Source: an uncultured Rhizobiaceae bacterium
Lineage (GTDB): Bacteria; Pseudomonadota; Alphaproteobacteria; Rhizobiales; Rhizobiaceae
NCBI GenBank assembly: GCA_947259295.1
Contig: CAMYMG010000067.1
Span: 27,334-91,333 of the forward strand
Reading direction: 5' to 3'
DNA: 64,000 bases
In this document: positions 8,638-18,862 of the stretch, piece after piece
How the letters are laid out: each line of letters opens with the position of its first letter
How positions within the stretch are numbered: the stretch's first letter is position 1
Notes under the pieces: model-generated
Seen by the model: only the letters and a program-made list of their open reading frames with translations
The model's database searches: none
What the model was told of the DNA's origin: nothing
Made by a program: the position numbers and the translations under genes

Positions 8638-10101
8638 CTAGCGGCCCTGCCGCTCCAGGCGGTCGAGGAACCATTGCGTCAGCCGGGTCCAGACCTCGTC
8701 CTTCTCGCCGGCATCCTCGCAGCCATGGTCGAGGTTGGGGTTGTCGTTGACCTCGATGACGAAGACGCCGTCGGCAGTCTCCTTGAGATCGACGCCGTAG
8801 AGCCCGTCCCCGATGCAGCGCGCGGCGCGCACCGCGGTCTCGACGACGAGCGGCGGCGCCTCCTTCAGGGTGAAGGGCTTGAAGCCGCCCTGCACGGGCT
8901 TGCCGCCCGGCCGGTGGTTGACGATCTGCCAGTGCTGCTTGGCCATCAGATAGTGGACGGCAAAGAGCGGCTGGCCGCCGAGCACGCCGACCCGCCAGTC
9001 ATATTCGGTCGGCATGTATTTCTGCGCGATCAGGAGGTCGGAGTCCTCCAGCCACTGGGTGGCAAGCGCGCGCAGTTCCTCGAAGCTCGAGGCCTTCTTG
9101 ACGCCGCGCGAGAAGGCGCTGTCGGGAATCTTCAGGACCAGCGGGAAACCGAGCGTCTGGGCGGCGACCTCGAAGTCGGCGGGACTGGCGATCATCACCG
9201 TCGGCGGCACCGGCACCTTGTTGTAGGCCATCAGTTCGTTGAGATAGACCTTGTTGGTGCAGCGGATCATCGACAGCGGGTCGTCGATGACCGGCATGCC
9301 TTCCTGCTGGGCGCGCCTGGCGAAGCGGTAGGTATGGTTGGAGATCGAGGTGGTCTCGCGGATGAACAGCGCGTCGTAATTGGCGAGCTTGGCGAGATCC
9401 TTCCTGGTGATCGGCTCGACCTCGACGCCCATCTTCTCGGCAATGCGGGCCCAGTGGCGCAGCGAGGAGATGGCCGAGGGCGGCAGTTCCTCCTGCGGGT
9501 CGACCAGCGTGGCGAAGGTGTAGCGTGCCGGCGTGCGGGTCTTGGTGTCGCGCCATTCGCGGCTGGTGTAGGTCTCGAGGCTGGAGATGAAGCGCGCCTC
9601 GTCTTCCCCGCTCAGCCGGATGACCGGCAGGAAGGCTATCTTGCGGATCGAGGCCCATTGGCCGTCATCGCGAACCGAGACTTCCAGCGAGGGGGCGCGG
9701 AACCAGTCGAACAGCAGCCGCGCAAAACGATCCCAGGCCTTGGAGGGGCCGATGCCGAAGAAAAAGGATGCCTTGGCCGGGAATTCGCCGCCGAGTTCCT
9801 TGCGGCACTTGTTGAGCGCCAGTTCCAGTTCAGGCAGCGCGTTCTGGTAGAGCTTGGGCTCCGACAGGTCGATGATGGTCTCGACGCTCGGGATGACCTT
9901 GTGGCCGCGCGAACTGGCAAGCAGCGAGGCGTAGTAGCCGCGGCTCTGGTAGCCGTAGCTGTTGGACAGGTTGATGACCTTGGGGCGCTGGCCGCGAAAG
10001 AGTGCCGGATGGGCGAGATAGTCGCGGTTGGTGATGATCTTGTGCGGCGTGGCGACCTGGTCGAGATCGCTCTGCCTGCCGGTGAGGATGACCCAGCTCA
10101 T
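8638..10101 (-). CDS. RimK-like ATP-grasp ligase with N-terminal extension (RLAN-type)
   Basis: ATP-grasp motifs NKVYLNELM, FPLVLKIPDSAFSRGVKK, YGVDLKETADGVFVIEVNDNPNLDHGCED; about 200-residue N-terminal domain. Confidence 0.88.
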   Translation of the reverse strand: MSWVILTGRQSDLDQVATPHKIITNRDYLAHPALFRGQRPKVINLSNSYGYQSRGYYASLLASSRGHKVIPSVETIIDLSEPKLYQNALPELELALNKCRKELGGEFPAKASFFFGIGPSKAWDRFARLLFDWFRAPSLEVSVRDDGQWASIRKIAFLPVIRLSGEDEARFISSLETYTSREWRDTKTRTPARYTFATLVDPQEELPPSAISSLRHWARIAEKMGVEVEPITRKDLAKLANYDALFIRETTSISNHTYRFARRAQQEGMPVIDDPLSMIRCTNKVYLNELMAYNKVPVPPTVMIASPADFEVAAQTLGFPLVLKIPDSAFSRGVKKASSFEELRALATQWLEDSDLLIAQKYMPTEYDWRVGVLGGQPLFAVHYLMAKQHWQIVNHRPGGKPVQGGFKPFTLKEAPPLVVETAVRAARCIGDGLYGVDLKETADGVFVIEVNDNPNLDHGCEDAGEKDEVWTRLTQWFLDRLERQGR

Positions 10102-11204
10102 GTCGCCCCTGGCTTTCCGAGGATGATGGCGGCGCGCAGACCGTCGCGGCCGAACTGCGCCATCTGCATGAAGATGTCGTAGGGAACCGGGACGTTGGCA
10201 GCGTCCGAGATGGTCTCGCGGCGTTCGTCCTCGATCCAGGGGTCGTGCATGAGGATGTGGCTGCCGTCGTCGCCAATGGCCAGCACCCAGTGTGGAACCT
10301 TCTTCCCGAACATCAGATATCCGCTGATCAGCACGACAACGAGTTTCCCCGCCGCCAGCGCGGCACGAATATCGTCGATTGAGAACGAGCGATAATGGAC
10401 GGGAATGTTGTATTGTTCCGCTCGGGTCCGGAAATCGACCTGCGCCAGTTCCATGACGCGACGCTTCTCCTCGCTACGCACCGACTGCAGGAAAAGCGCA
10501 CCGTAGAATGAGACGAAGAGCTCGGCCGAGAGACCGTTCTCATGCGCCGCCACGCCCAGCCCGAAAGGCTCGCAGCCGCCGGTGCCCGACATCATGAAGA
10601 CCGTCGTCGCCTCGCGCCACAGCCGGATCTCGCGGATGGCGTCCGGCACGAAACTCCGGTCGTAATTGGCCATCGCCATCATCAGGCAGCAGGGGCCGCA
10701 CGTGAAGTCACAGGTCTGTTCGTAAAACGGCACCTTCGTGCCGACCGGCACGTCGCCGCGCAGCGTCTTCTCGTAGCGCAGCGCCGCCATGCCGTCTTCG
10801 TAGTAGTCGGTCTCGCGACCGATCCTGCGGTAGCCGTTCTGTTCGTAAAGCCGGATGGCGCGGGTATTGTCCTCGCGTACCTCTAGACGCAGCATCATGC
10901 GGCCATGGTCGTAAGCAACACGCTCGGCTCGCTCCAACAGGAACCGGCCAAGGCCGAGCCCGGAAAAGTCACGGCCGATGGCGAAGGAATAGAGGCGCGC
11001 AACGCCGCTGCCGTTGCGAAACAGGATCATCGCGTAGCCGGCGAGCCGGCCGTCCTTTTCGGCAACCAGCGTCTCGGCGGTCTCGCGCTCGATCAGTTGC
11101 CGGAACGAGCGGCGCGAGATCCGATCGGTGTCGTATACATCGTTTTCGAGCGCCACGAGGGCGTCGACGTCAGACGCGCGGGCAGTTCGGATTTCGGCGG
11201 ACAT
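10098..11204 (-). CDS. GNAT acetyltransferase fused to C39-like papain-fold domain (DUF3335-type)
   Basis: RimI-like GNAT (GLGLGRFLLERAERVA...LEVREDNTRAIRLYEQNGY) then QTCDFTCGPCCLMMAM (Cys), VPHWVLAIGD (His) and HDPW (Asp); ATGA overlap with the ATP-grasp gene. Confidence 0.88.
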   Translation of the reverse strand: MSAEIRTARASDVDALVALENDVYDTDRISRRSFRQLIERETAETLVAEKDGRLAGYAMILFRNGSGVARLYSFAIGRDFSGLGLGRFLLERAERVAYDHGRMMLRLEVREDNTRAIRLYEQNGYRRIGRETDYYEDGMAALRYEKTLRGDVPVGTKVPFYEQTCDFTCGPCCLMMAMANYDRSFVPDAIREIRLWREATTVFMMSGTGGCEPFGLGVAAHENGLSAELFVSFYGALFLQSVRSEEKRRVMELAQVDFRTRAEQYNIPVHYRSFSIDDIRAALAAGKLVVVLISGYLMFGKKVPHWVLAIGDDGSHILMHDPWIEDERRETISDAANVPVPYDIFMQMAQFGRDGLRAAIILGKPGAT

Positions 11205-11512
11205 GCAAACCGGAAACCTCGAGGAGCAATGAGACGGTGTCGACCTGGAAGGATTCGCTGCCGAACCAGTCGCCCACGCGCAGCAATGGCGCTATCGCTC
11301 TCAGATTCAGGCGTAATTGTGGCACGGTTTCGCAAGGGAAGCGAGCAATCCGCGTTAGCCCCAATTCGAGGTCGAAGGAGAAGCAGGTCCATGCGCTTCC
11401 CGCGCGCGCAACGGGGCGATTGCATCAAGGAGATTGAACGGATCATGCAACCAATTCATTTCCGCGGCCGGCAACCTTCGTCTAGTAGATGATTCCAGGT
11501 GGAGATCAGCAC

Positions 11513-12745
11513 ATGACGTCCCAAGCATCCGCTCCGGCAAAATCGGTTCCGTGGCTGATCATCATCTGCGGCTGCCTGATCGCGGCGATCACCTTCGGAC
11601 CGCGCTCCGCAATGGGCTTCTTCCAGTTGCCGATGCTGGCGGAAAAGGGCTGGGACCGCACGACATTCGGCCTCGCCATGGCGATCCAGAACCTGTTCTG
11701 GGGCCTCGGCCTTCCCTTCTTCGGCGCCATCGCCGACCGCTACGGCACCTGGCGCGTGCTGGCCATGGGCGGCGCAATCTACGCGGCCGGGCTGTTCATG
11801 ATGGCGACCGCCAGCAGCGTCACCATGCTCAATGTCGGCGGCGGCGTGCTCGTCGGCCTCGGCGTCGCGGCCGGTTCATTCTCGATCGTTCTTGCGGCCT
11901 TCGCCAGGCATACGCCGCCCGAGAAACGCTCGATCGTCTTCGGCATCGGCACGGCAGCCGGATCGGCCGGCATGTTCATCTTCGCGCCGATCAGCCAGGG
12001 GCTGATCGACAGCTTCGGCTGGTCCGACAGCCTCGTCATCATGGCGGTGATGATGCTGGCGATCCCGGTGCTGGCGATCCCGCTCTACGGCAATTCGCGT
12101 GGCAATGCCGCGGCGCGGGCGCTGGCCCAGCAGACCGTAAAGCAGGCGCTGCGCGAAGCCTTCTCGCATGGCAGCTACATGCTGCTCGTCGCGGGCTTCT
12201 TCGTGTGCGGCTTCCAGGTGGCGTTCATCACGGCGCATTTCCCGGCCTATATCGGCGATCTCGGCATCGACGCGCGCTACGCCGTCATCGCGCTGGCGCT
12301 GATCGGCTTCTTCAACATCATCGGCTCGCTCGGCGCCGGCGTCATCGGGCAGAAATATTCCAAGCCGCATTTCCTGGCGTGGATCTATATCGGCCGCTCG
12401 ATCGCGGTCACGGCGTTCCTGCTGCTGCCGCAGACGCCGACCAGCGTCGTCATCTTCGCCATCGTCATGGGCCTGCTGTGGCTGTCGACGGTGCCGCCGA
12501 CCAATGCGCTGGTGGCCATCATGTTCGGCACCCGCCATCTCGGCCTGCTCGGAGGACTGGTGTTCCTGTCGCACCAGATCGGCTCGTTCCTCGGCGTGTG
12601 GCTCGGCGGCTATCTCTACGACCAGTTCGGCAGCTACGACCCGGTGTGGTGGCTGGGTGTCGTGCTCGGCATCTTTGCCGCCATCGTGCACTGGCCGATC
12701 AAGGAACAGCCGGTGGAACGCATGCAGCTGGCGCCGGCCGAGTAG
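11513..12745 (+). CDS. MFS transporter
   Basis: 12-TM hydrophobicity pattern; GAIADRYGTWRVLAMGG motif. Confidence 0.9.
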   Translation: MTSQASAPAKSVPWLIIICGCLIAAITFGPRSAMGFFQLPMLAEKGWDRTTFGLAMAIQNLFWGLGLPFFGAIADRYGTWRVLAMGGAIYAAGLFMMATASSVTMLNVGGGVLVGLGVAAGSFSIVLAAFARHTPPEKRSIVFGIGTAAGSAGMFIFAPISQGLIDSFGWSDSLVIMAVMMLAIPVLAIPLYGNSRGNAAARALAQQTVKQALREAFSHGSYMLLVAGFFVCGFQVAFITAHFPAYIGDLGIDARYAVIALALIGFFNIIGSLGAGVIGQKYSKPHFLAWIYIGRSIAVTAFLLLPQTPTSVVIFAIVMGLLWLSTVPPTNALVAIMFGTRHLGLLGGLVFLSHQIGSFLGVWLGGYLYDQFGSYDPVWWLGVVLGIFAAIVHWPIKEQPVERMQLAPAE

Positions 12746-12760
12746 CCGGCGCGGACGGCA

Positions 12761-15457
12761 TCAACCGGCGCGGGCGGCGCGCGTCAGCAGCTTCTGGTAG
12801 AACAGGCCGATGCCGATCAGCACGACGCCCAGCCCGATGAAGGACAGCGCGCGCAGCACGCCTTCGAGCGCCGACATGTCGAAGATGAAGACTTTCGCGA
12901 CGGCGACGGAGATCAGCACCGCCGAGGCGATGCGCATGATGTGGGATTTCAGCGCGACACCCGCCACCAAGAGAGCGACGCCCATCGCCAGCCACAGCGC
13001 GGAATAGGAGTAGGTCTCGAGCTGACCCATGCCCGCCCAGGCGCCGATATGCTCGCCCTGGAAGAGCCGCCTGACCGACAGCGTGGCGTAGGCGAAGAGC
13101 AGCACCGAGGCGAGCAAGGCGAGCATTGCCGAATACCAGCGCGGCCGTTTTCCGCGAGCGTAGAGCGCCAGCGCGCCGGCGGCGATGGCAGGCAGCAGAT
13201 AGGCGAGGAACAGAAGGTTGAAGAAGGGAATGCGGCCGGTCGATTCGTTGGTCGCCAGCGGATTGAGGAAGATGAAGTGCTGCAGCCCGATGAGGGCCAC
13301 GGAGACGATGCCCGCGGCCATCGAGCCGAAGCGCAGGAAGAGGCTTGGCGACCTCGTGTCGAGGGCCAGCAGGATGCCGCCGGCGCCGAGCGCGATCAGC
13401 GTGTAGAGCGACTGCTCGGCAAGGCTGGGCGTACCGGTGGTGATGACGCCGCCGTTCATGGCGTGCCTGACCAGCATGGCCAGCGCCAGCAGGGCAAAAA
13501 GCGTCGCTCCTGCTTCCATGACCAGCCTCGGGGCGCCGCCGGTGGTGCGGGCCAGCTGCCAGGCGGCAAAACCGAAGGCCAGCGCCGGCACGCCGTAGCC
13601 GGGCAGCAGGGCGTTGAAGACCGGCGTGCGCCCCAGCAGGTCAGCGCCGACGAGTGTCGGGTCGATTGCGACCCGGGCCATGACCACCACGACCAATGCG
13701 GCGCAGATCCAGCCAAGCACGGAATAGCTGCGCCGGCGCGTGGCGAGCGCCGGGAGGATCGCGGCGGCGCCGGTGAGCATCGTCGTCCAGAGCGGGCCGA
13801 GACCCATGTGCAGCATCAGAACGGCGGCGATGGCCGCAGCTGCCAGGGGGAGCGAGACGGCAAGGCTTCCCTGCAGCGGCGGCACTTCGCGGCGTGCGAT
13901 GCGTTCGGCCGCCGCAACCAGCACGACCGACAGGACGAGCGTGGCGAACGCTTCCGTCACGTCGCGGTCAAGATTGCCGAAGGCGATCCAGTGCGCGGCG
14001 AGCGCCGCCAGCGGGACCATGGCGCCCCAGCCGGACCAGGCGGCTGCGCGGTGCGGCCATACGGCGACGAAGCGTGCGGCCTGCCAGAAGCCGGCGATCA
14101 GGAAAACAAGCGCGATGACGGCGCCGACCGGCTGAAGCATCGCGCTGTAGGGCAGGACCGAAACGCCGTCGAGCATGAACTCGCCGCCGAAGACGCGCAG
14201 GGTGAAGGTTCCCTGCATGGCAATGCGTAGCGACACCAGCAGCGCGGCGATGCCGGCGGCGTGAAGCATCGGCAGGGCCGGCGTGCGGAGGACGGCGACC
14301 AGCAGCATGGCGGCGAGCAGCAGGCCGCCGCCATAGGCCCCGCCCGACAGTTGCAGTTCCGGGTCGATGAGCAATTGAACCGACACCAGCGCGACAAAGA
14401 AGGCTGCAACCGCGGGGGCAACGTCCATCCGCGCCGGCTCGCCGCCGCGGCGAGAGAGCCAGATCAGCGCGCAACAGGCCAAAATCACCGCATTGATGAA
14501 CAGCACGACCGGAAGGTCGATGCTGGCGGAATCGCCGATGTAGAGCAGGCACCAGAGTCCGGCGCCGGCAAAGCCGGCAGACGCGGTGAAGGTCCAGTCG
14601 CGCATCCTGGCAATGGCCGTGTTCGCGGCAAGCACGATCGCGAGGTAGCCGAACAGGGCCCATTCGCTCGGCGATTGCGAGGAAACAAGCGCAGGCGTCA
14701 GCATGGCGCCCAGGAGGCCGAGCCCGGCCAGCGCCTGTCCATGCACAAGCGCGGCGGCGATGGTGACGACGCCGACGAGGCCAAGCAGGGTGAAGGACAT
14801 CCCTGGACCGACGAAACCGTAGACACCGTGCGCGGCATAGATGGCGGCGAACAGGGTGAAGGCACCCGCCGCGGTGAGGATGCCCGGCACATAGGCGCCG
14901 GCGGCTCCCCTGATCGGCACCTTGAAGCCGGTGCGGCGGATGAATTCGCCGGCCGCCACCAGCGCCAGCCCCAGCAGGACTGCCATGGCGAGGCGCACAC
15001 CTGGACCAAACATGCCGGCCTCGATCGAATAGCGCACCAGGAAAAGGCCGCCGAGCGCCAGCGCGATGCCCCCGACCCACACCGCCCAGCGCGTGCCGAT
15101 CGCCGTTTCGATGTCGGCCGATTCCGCCGGGGGTTCCTTCGGCTTCGCCTCTGCCTCGGCCGCAAGTTTGGACGCCTCGACCTGGGCGGCATTGGTCCAC
15201 GGACCAGCCACGACAGGCTCCTGCTCTGTCGGCTCGGACGGTTTGTCGGCTGCGGTGGCAGCCTCTGCGGCTTCGACGCGGGCAGCCGTGACAACCGGCG
15301 GTTCGGTTGCGACCTCTTCCGCTGCGGCGTCGTTCAGGAGCAGCTTGAGGCGCAATTCGTCTACGGTCGCCTCGAGCTTTTCGATGCGGCGATACTGGCG
15401 CACCGCCGCGACGATCAGCGCGACGACGGCCAAAAAACCGAAAAAGCCTCCGAACAT
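12761..15457 (-). CDS. DUF2339 multi-TM membrane protein
   Basis: N-terminal coiled coil plus many TM helices; ATG at 15457 with GGGAG RBS preferred over upstream TTG. Confidence 0.82.
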   Translation of the reverse strand: MFGGFFGFLAVVALIVAAVRQYRRIEKLEATVDELRLKLLLNDAAAEEVATEPPVVTAARVEAAEAATAADKPSEPTEQEPVVAGPWTNAAQVEASKLAAEAEAKPKEPPAESADIETAIGTRWAVWVGGIALALGGLFLVRYSIEAGMFGPGVRLAMAVLLGLALVAAGEFIRRTGFKVPIRGAAGAYVPGILTAAGAFTLFAAIYAAHGVYGFVGPGMSFTLLGLVGVVTIAAALVHGQALAGLGLLGAMLTPALVSSQSPSEWALFGYLAIVLAANTAIARMRDWTFTASAGFAGAGLWCLLYIGDSASIDLPVVLFINAVILACCALIWLSRRGGEPARMDVAPAVAAFFVALVSVQLLIDPELQLSGGAYGGGLLLAAMLLVAVLRTPALPMLHAAGIAALLVSLRIAMQGTFTLRVFGGEFMLDGVSVLPYSAMLQPVGAVIALVFLIAGFWQAARFVAVWPHRAAAWSGWGAMVPLAALAAHWIAFGNLDRDVTEAFATLVLSVVLVAAAERIARREVPPLQGSLAVSLPLAAAAIAAVLMLHMGLGPLWTTMLTGAAAILPALATRRRSYSVLGWICAALVVVVMARVAIDPTLVGADLLGRTPVFNALLPGYGVPALAFGFAAWQLARTTGGAPRLVMEAGATLFALLALAMLVRHAMNGGVITTGTPSLAEQSLYTLIALGAGGILLALDTRSPSLFLRFGSMAAGIVSVALIGLQHFIFLNPLATNESTGRIPFFNLLFLAYLLPAIAAGALALYARGKRPRWYSAMLALLASVLLFAYATLSVRRLFQGEHIGAWAGMGQLETYSYSALWLAMGVALLVAGVALKSHIMRIASAVLISVAVAKVFIFDMSALEGVLRALSFIGLGVVLIGIGLFYQKLLTRAARAG

Positions 15458-15552
15458 GTGCTCCCTCAAGCCTTCATTCGTGAAGCCAGCCTAGCGGGAA
15501 CTTGCTAACATTATGGATATCAGGCCGGCGGCCCCACGGGGGTCGGCCCGGA

Positions 15553-16314
15553 TCAGGCGGCGTCCTCGCCACTGGGAGCAAGCACCATAGCCTGGCTGCG
15601 GCGCAGCGCGTTCAGGAAGGCCGTGCGGGCTTCCGGCACCTCCAGACCGCGCGGCTCGTAGACATGGCGGAAAAAGAAGAAGCCGGTCAGCCGGAAGGCA
15701 TCTTCCATGGCCGCCCGGTCGGCGCGCAAGCCGGAGCCGCGCAACAGGAATGCCGGCAACGCCAGCATCTTGTCGCGCCACGGATCGCCAGCAACGCGCG
15801 ACACCGCCCTGCCCGACTTCGGCGAGACATAGACGAGATCCTCGCGCGCGCCGGTGGCGGCGCATTGGGAGAGATCGAGGCCGAAGCCGAGTTCGTCGAG
15901 CAGCATGAGCTCGAACCGCACCAGAAGTTCTCCGGCACCCTGCGGGTCGTCGAGGTGGTCGATGACGAGGCCAAGCGTCCGGTAGAGCCGTTCGTGCGGA
16001 TCGCGTTCTGGCAGCAGGCGCAGATGCGCGGCGATGGTCTGCAGCCCCTGGATCGCGGCGGCGCTCTCGAACAGCCGGGCGGCGTTAAGCTCCAGCGCCT
16101 CGGCCTGGAAGGTGCCGAGATGCTCGTCGAGACGAGCGCGCCAGATGAGATCGACACGGTTGCCGACTTGCAGCACCGGCTGCTGCTTTCGCGAGCGGCC
16201 GCCGCGGACCAGGCCGAGGTGCCGGCCGTGCGCCAGCGTCATCACCTCAAGAATGGCGCTGGTCTCGCCATGCTTGCGGGTGCCGAGAATGATTCCCTCG
16301 TCGCGCCATTCCAT
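15553..16314 (-). CDS. recO: DNA repair protein RecO
   Basis: [39 protein letters not shown]. Confidence 0.93.
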   Translation of the reverse strand: MEWRDEGIILGTRKHGETSAILEVMTLAHGRHLGLVRGGRSRKQQPVLQVGNRVDLIWRARLDEHLGTFQAEALELNAARLFESAAAIQGLQTIAAHLRLLPERDPHERLYRTLGLVIDHLDDPQGAGELLVRFELMLLDELGFGLDLSQCAATGAREDLVYVSPKSGRAVSRVAGDPWRDKMLALPAFLLRGSGLRADRAAMEDAFRLTGFFFFRHVYEPRGLEVPEARTAFLNALRRSQAMVLAPSGEDAA

Positions 16315-16384
16315 CGGCAAAGCATTTCACTGCTTGTGCGCCGAAATCAAGACGGGCGGCAGTTCGTGGGCTTCCAGTGGCCGC

Positions 16385-17296
16385 TCAGTGCGGGAATTCG
16401 AGACCCATCTCGCGGTAGCGCTCGGGGTCGTTGCCCCAGTTTTCGCGCACCTTCACGAACAGGAAGAGATGCACCTTCTGCTCGAGAATGTCGCCGATGT
16501 CCTTGCGGGCGGACTGGCCGATGGAGCGGATCGTCTCACCCTTGTGGCCGAGCACGATCTTCTTCTGGCTGTCGCGCTCGACATAGATGACCTGCTCGAT
16601 GCGCACCGAGCCGTCCTTCTTCTCTTCCCATTTCTCGGTCTCGACATGCGAGGAATAGGGCAGTTCCTGATGCAGGCGCAGATAAAGCTTTTCGCGGGTG
16701 ATCTCGGCGGCGAGCTGGCGCATCGGCAGGTCGGAGATCTGGTCCTCCGGGTAGTACCAGGGGCCGACGGGCAGCGTTTCGGCAAGATAGTCGAGCAGGT
16801 CCTTGCAGCCGGAGCCGTTCAGCGCCGAGACCATGAAGGTGCGCTTGAACTCGACCCGGGCATTGGCCGCTTCCGACAGCGCCAGCAGCGTTTCGGGCTT
16901 AACGCGGTCGACCTTGTTGAGGATCAGGATTTTCGGCTGACCCGCGTCGGCGACGCGATCCAGCATGGCGTCGGCATCGTCCCTGATGCCGCGCTCGGCG
17001 TCGATGAGGACGAGGATGACGTCGGCGTCCTTGGCACCGCCCCAGGCCGTGGTGACCATGGCGGTATCCAGCCGGCGCTTCGGCTTGAAGATGCCCGGCG
17101 TGTCGACGAAGACGATCTGCGCGTTTTTGTGGGTGGCGATGCCACGCACGATGGCGCGCGTCGTCTGCACCTTGTGGGTGACGATCGACACCTTGGCGCC
17201 GACAAGCTGGTTGACCAGCGTCGACTTGCCGGCGTTCGGCGCACCGATGAGGGCGACGAAGCCCGAATGCGTCGGCCGTTCTTCTTCGGTGCTCAC
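16385..17296 (-). CDS. era: GTPase Era
   Basis: GAPNAGKSTLVNQLVG, DTPGIF, NKVD, KH-domain VLGHKGETIRSIGQSAR. Confidence 0.97.
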   Translation of the reverse strand: MSTEEERPTHSGFVALIGAPNAGKSTLVNQLVGAKVSIVTHKVQTTRAIVRGIATHKNAQIVFVDTPGIFKPKRRLDTAMVTTAWGGAKDADVILVLIDAERGIRDDADAMLDRVADAGQPKILILNKVDRVKPETLLALSEAANARVEFKRTFMVSALNGSGCKDLLDYLAETLPVGPWYYPEDQISDLPMRQLAAEITREKLYLRLHQELPYSSHVETEKWEEKKDGSVRIEQVIYVERDSQKKIVLGHKGETIRSIGQSARKDIGDILEQKVHLFLFVKVRENWGNDPERYREMGLEFPH

Positions 17297-17299
17297 CTG

Positions 17300-18007
17300 T
17301 CAGTTCCCTTCATCGGTCCAGACGCCTTCGCGCCGAAGCATTGCCGCGGCGGCCGACTGTTCGGCCTCGCGTTTCGACCGGCCGGTGCCGCTCGACGGTG
17401 GATAGCCGGCGACCGCGACGCTGACCGTGAAAAGCGGGTCATGGTCTGGCCCGTCGCGCAGATCTATCCGGTAGGCGGGCGATGCCTGCGCGGCCTGGTG
17501 CGCCCATTCCTGCAGTTCGGTCTTCGGGTCGCGGGGAACCTTTATCACGGCTTGCGAGCGCGGCTCCCAGTAACGCAGGACGAAAGTCCGGGCAGGCTCC
17601 AGACCGGCATCCAGGTAGATCGCGGCAATCACTGCCTCGATGGCATCGGCGCGCACGTTGCGCGCCTTGCCCTTGGCCTGCCTGACGCCCGAATCCGCGT
17701 GGATCAGCGGCGACAGCCCGATCTGCTCGGCGATCTCGGCACACATGGCGCCCGACACGAGGGCGCTCAGGCGGACCGCCAGCTCGCCCTGCGTCGCCTC
17801 CGGATAGGCCTTGAACAGCATTTCGGTGACGACGAGGCCAAGCACGCGGTCACCGAGGAATTCGAGGCGTTCGTTGTCGTAGGACTTGCCGCGCGCGCTG
17901 GAGTGCGTCAGCGCGCGCTGCATCAGGGAGAAGTCGCGGAAGACATGACCGGTCACGGCAGCCAGTTCAGATGCCAGCGCCTCGCCGGTTGGCCGCTTCA
18001 AAGGCAT
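17300..18007 (-). CDS. rnc: Ribonuclease III
   Basis: NERLEFLGDRVLGLVV signature and C-terminal dsRBD. Confidence 0.96.
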   Translation of the reverse strand: MPLKRPTGEALASELAAVTGHVFRDFSLMQRALTHSSARGKSYDNERLEFLGDRVLGLVVTEMLFKAYPEATQGELAVRLSALVSGAMCAEIAEQIGLSPLIHADSGVRQAKGKARNVRADAIEAVIAAIYLDAGLEPARTFVLRYWEPRSQAVIKVPRDPKTELQEWAHQAAQASPAYRIDLRDGPDHDPLFTVSVAVAGYPPSSGTGRSKREAEQSAAAAMLRREGVWTDEGN

Positions 18008-18025
18008 GGGCGGTATCCGCTCATG

Positions 18026-18775
18026 CTATCTGACGAAGTTGAACAGCCGCGAAGGGCGCATGTCGGTCGGCCATTTCCAGATCTCCAGCGGGCTGGCGCC
18101 GTCGGCAATCGAGAAGAAGATGATGTTGGCGCGGCCGACGAGATTTTCCTCCGGCACGTAGCCGACGGAAAAGCGGCTGTCGGCGGAATTGTCGCGGTTG
18201 TCGCCCATCATGAAATAGTGGCCGGCAGGCACGACGAACTCGCGCGTGTTGTCGCCGACGGAGTTCGGCGTCAGATCGAGCGTGTCATACGAAACGCCAT
18301 TCGGCAGCGTCTCGCGATAGACGTCCACCGGACGGTCCACTTCGGTGATGTCGGGATTGTTGATCTCGCCGACCTTTTCGCGCGGAACAGCAACGTCGTT
18401 GATGTAGAGGACGCCGTCCCTCATCTGGATGCGATCGCCCGGTAGGCCGATCACCCGCTTGATGTAGTCGAGCGACGGGTTTGGCGGAAACTTGAAGACG
18501 GCGACATCGCCGCGCTCGGGAGGCGTGTCCCAGATGCGGCCGGAGAAGATGTTGGGCGACAGCGGCAGCGAGTAGCGCGAATAGCCGTAGGCCCATTTGG
18601 TGACGAAGAGATAGTCGCCCTCGAGCAGCGTCGGACGCATCGAGCCCGATGGAATCGAGAAGGGCTGGAAGAGCAGCGTGCGGATAATGAGAGCAAGGAC
18701 CAGAGCCTGGACGATGACGCTGACGGTCTCGCCGAGACCGCCGGATTTCTTCTTGGTTCTGTCAGCCACGCTCAT
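18026..18775 (-). CDS. lepB: Signal peptidase I
   Basis: PSGSMRPTLLEGDYLFVTKW, GDVAVFK, KRVIGLPGD, GDNRDNSADSR. Confidence 0.97.
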   Translation of the reverse strand: MSVADRTKKKSGGLGETVSVIVQALVLALIIRTLLFQPFSIPSGSMRPTLLEGDYLFVTKWAYGYSRYSLPLSPNIFSGRIWDTPPERGDVAVFKFPPNPSLDYIKRVIGLPGDRIQMRDGVLYINDVAVPREKVGEINNPDITEVDRPVDVYRETLPNGVSYDTLDLTPNSVGDNTREFVVPAGHYFMMGDNRDNSADSRFSVGYVPEENLVGRANIIFFSIADGASPLEIWKWPTDMRPSRLFNFVR

Positions 18776-18862
18776 GTCGTCCTCGTTTATGGTCGTTGCA
18801 TATAAGGGGTGTCGCCGCGCGGAGCAATCACAATGCCCGGGCCGACAGCGGGTGCAACGGCG

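Noticed and set aside
6902-10182. Long plus-strand ORFs (6902..8446 and 8581..10182) opposite the ABC and ATP-grasp genes
   Set aside because: Antisense to strong coding sequence; no domain motifs.
16034-18445. 803-aa plus-strand ORF across recO/era/rnc/lepB
   Set aside because: Antisense to four well-supported genes; Arg/Asp/His-rich low-information sequence typical of shadow frames.
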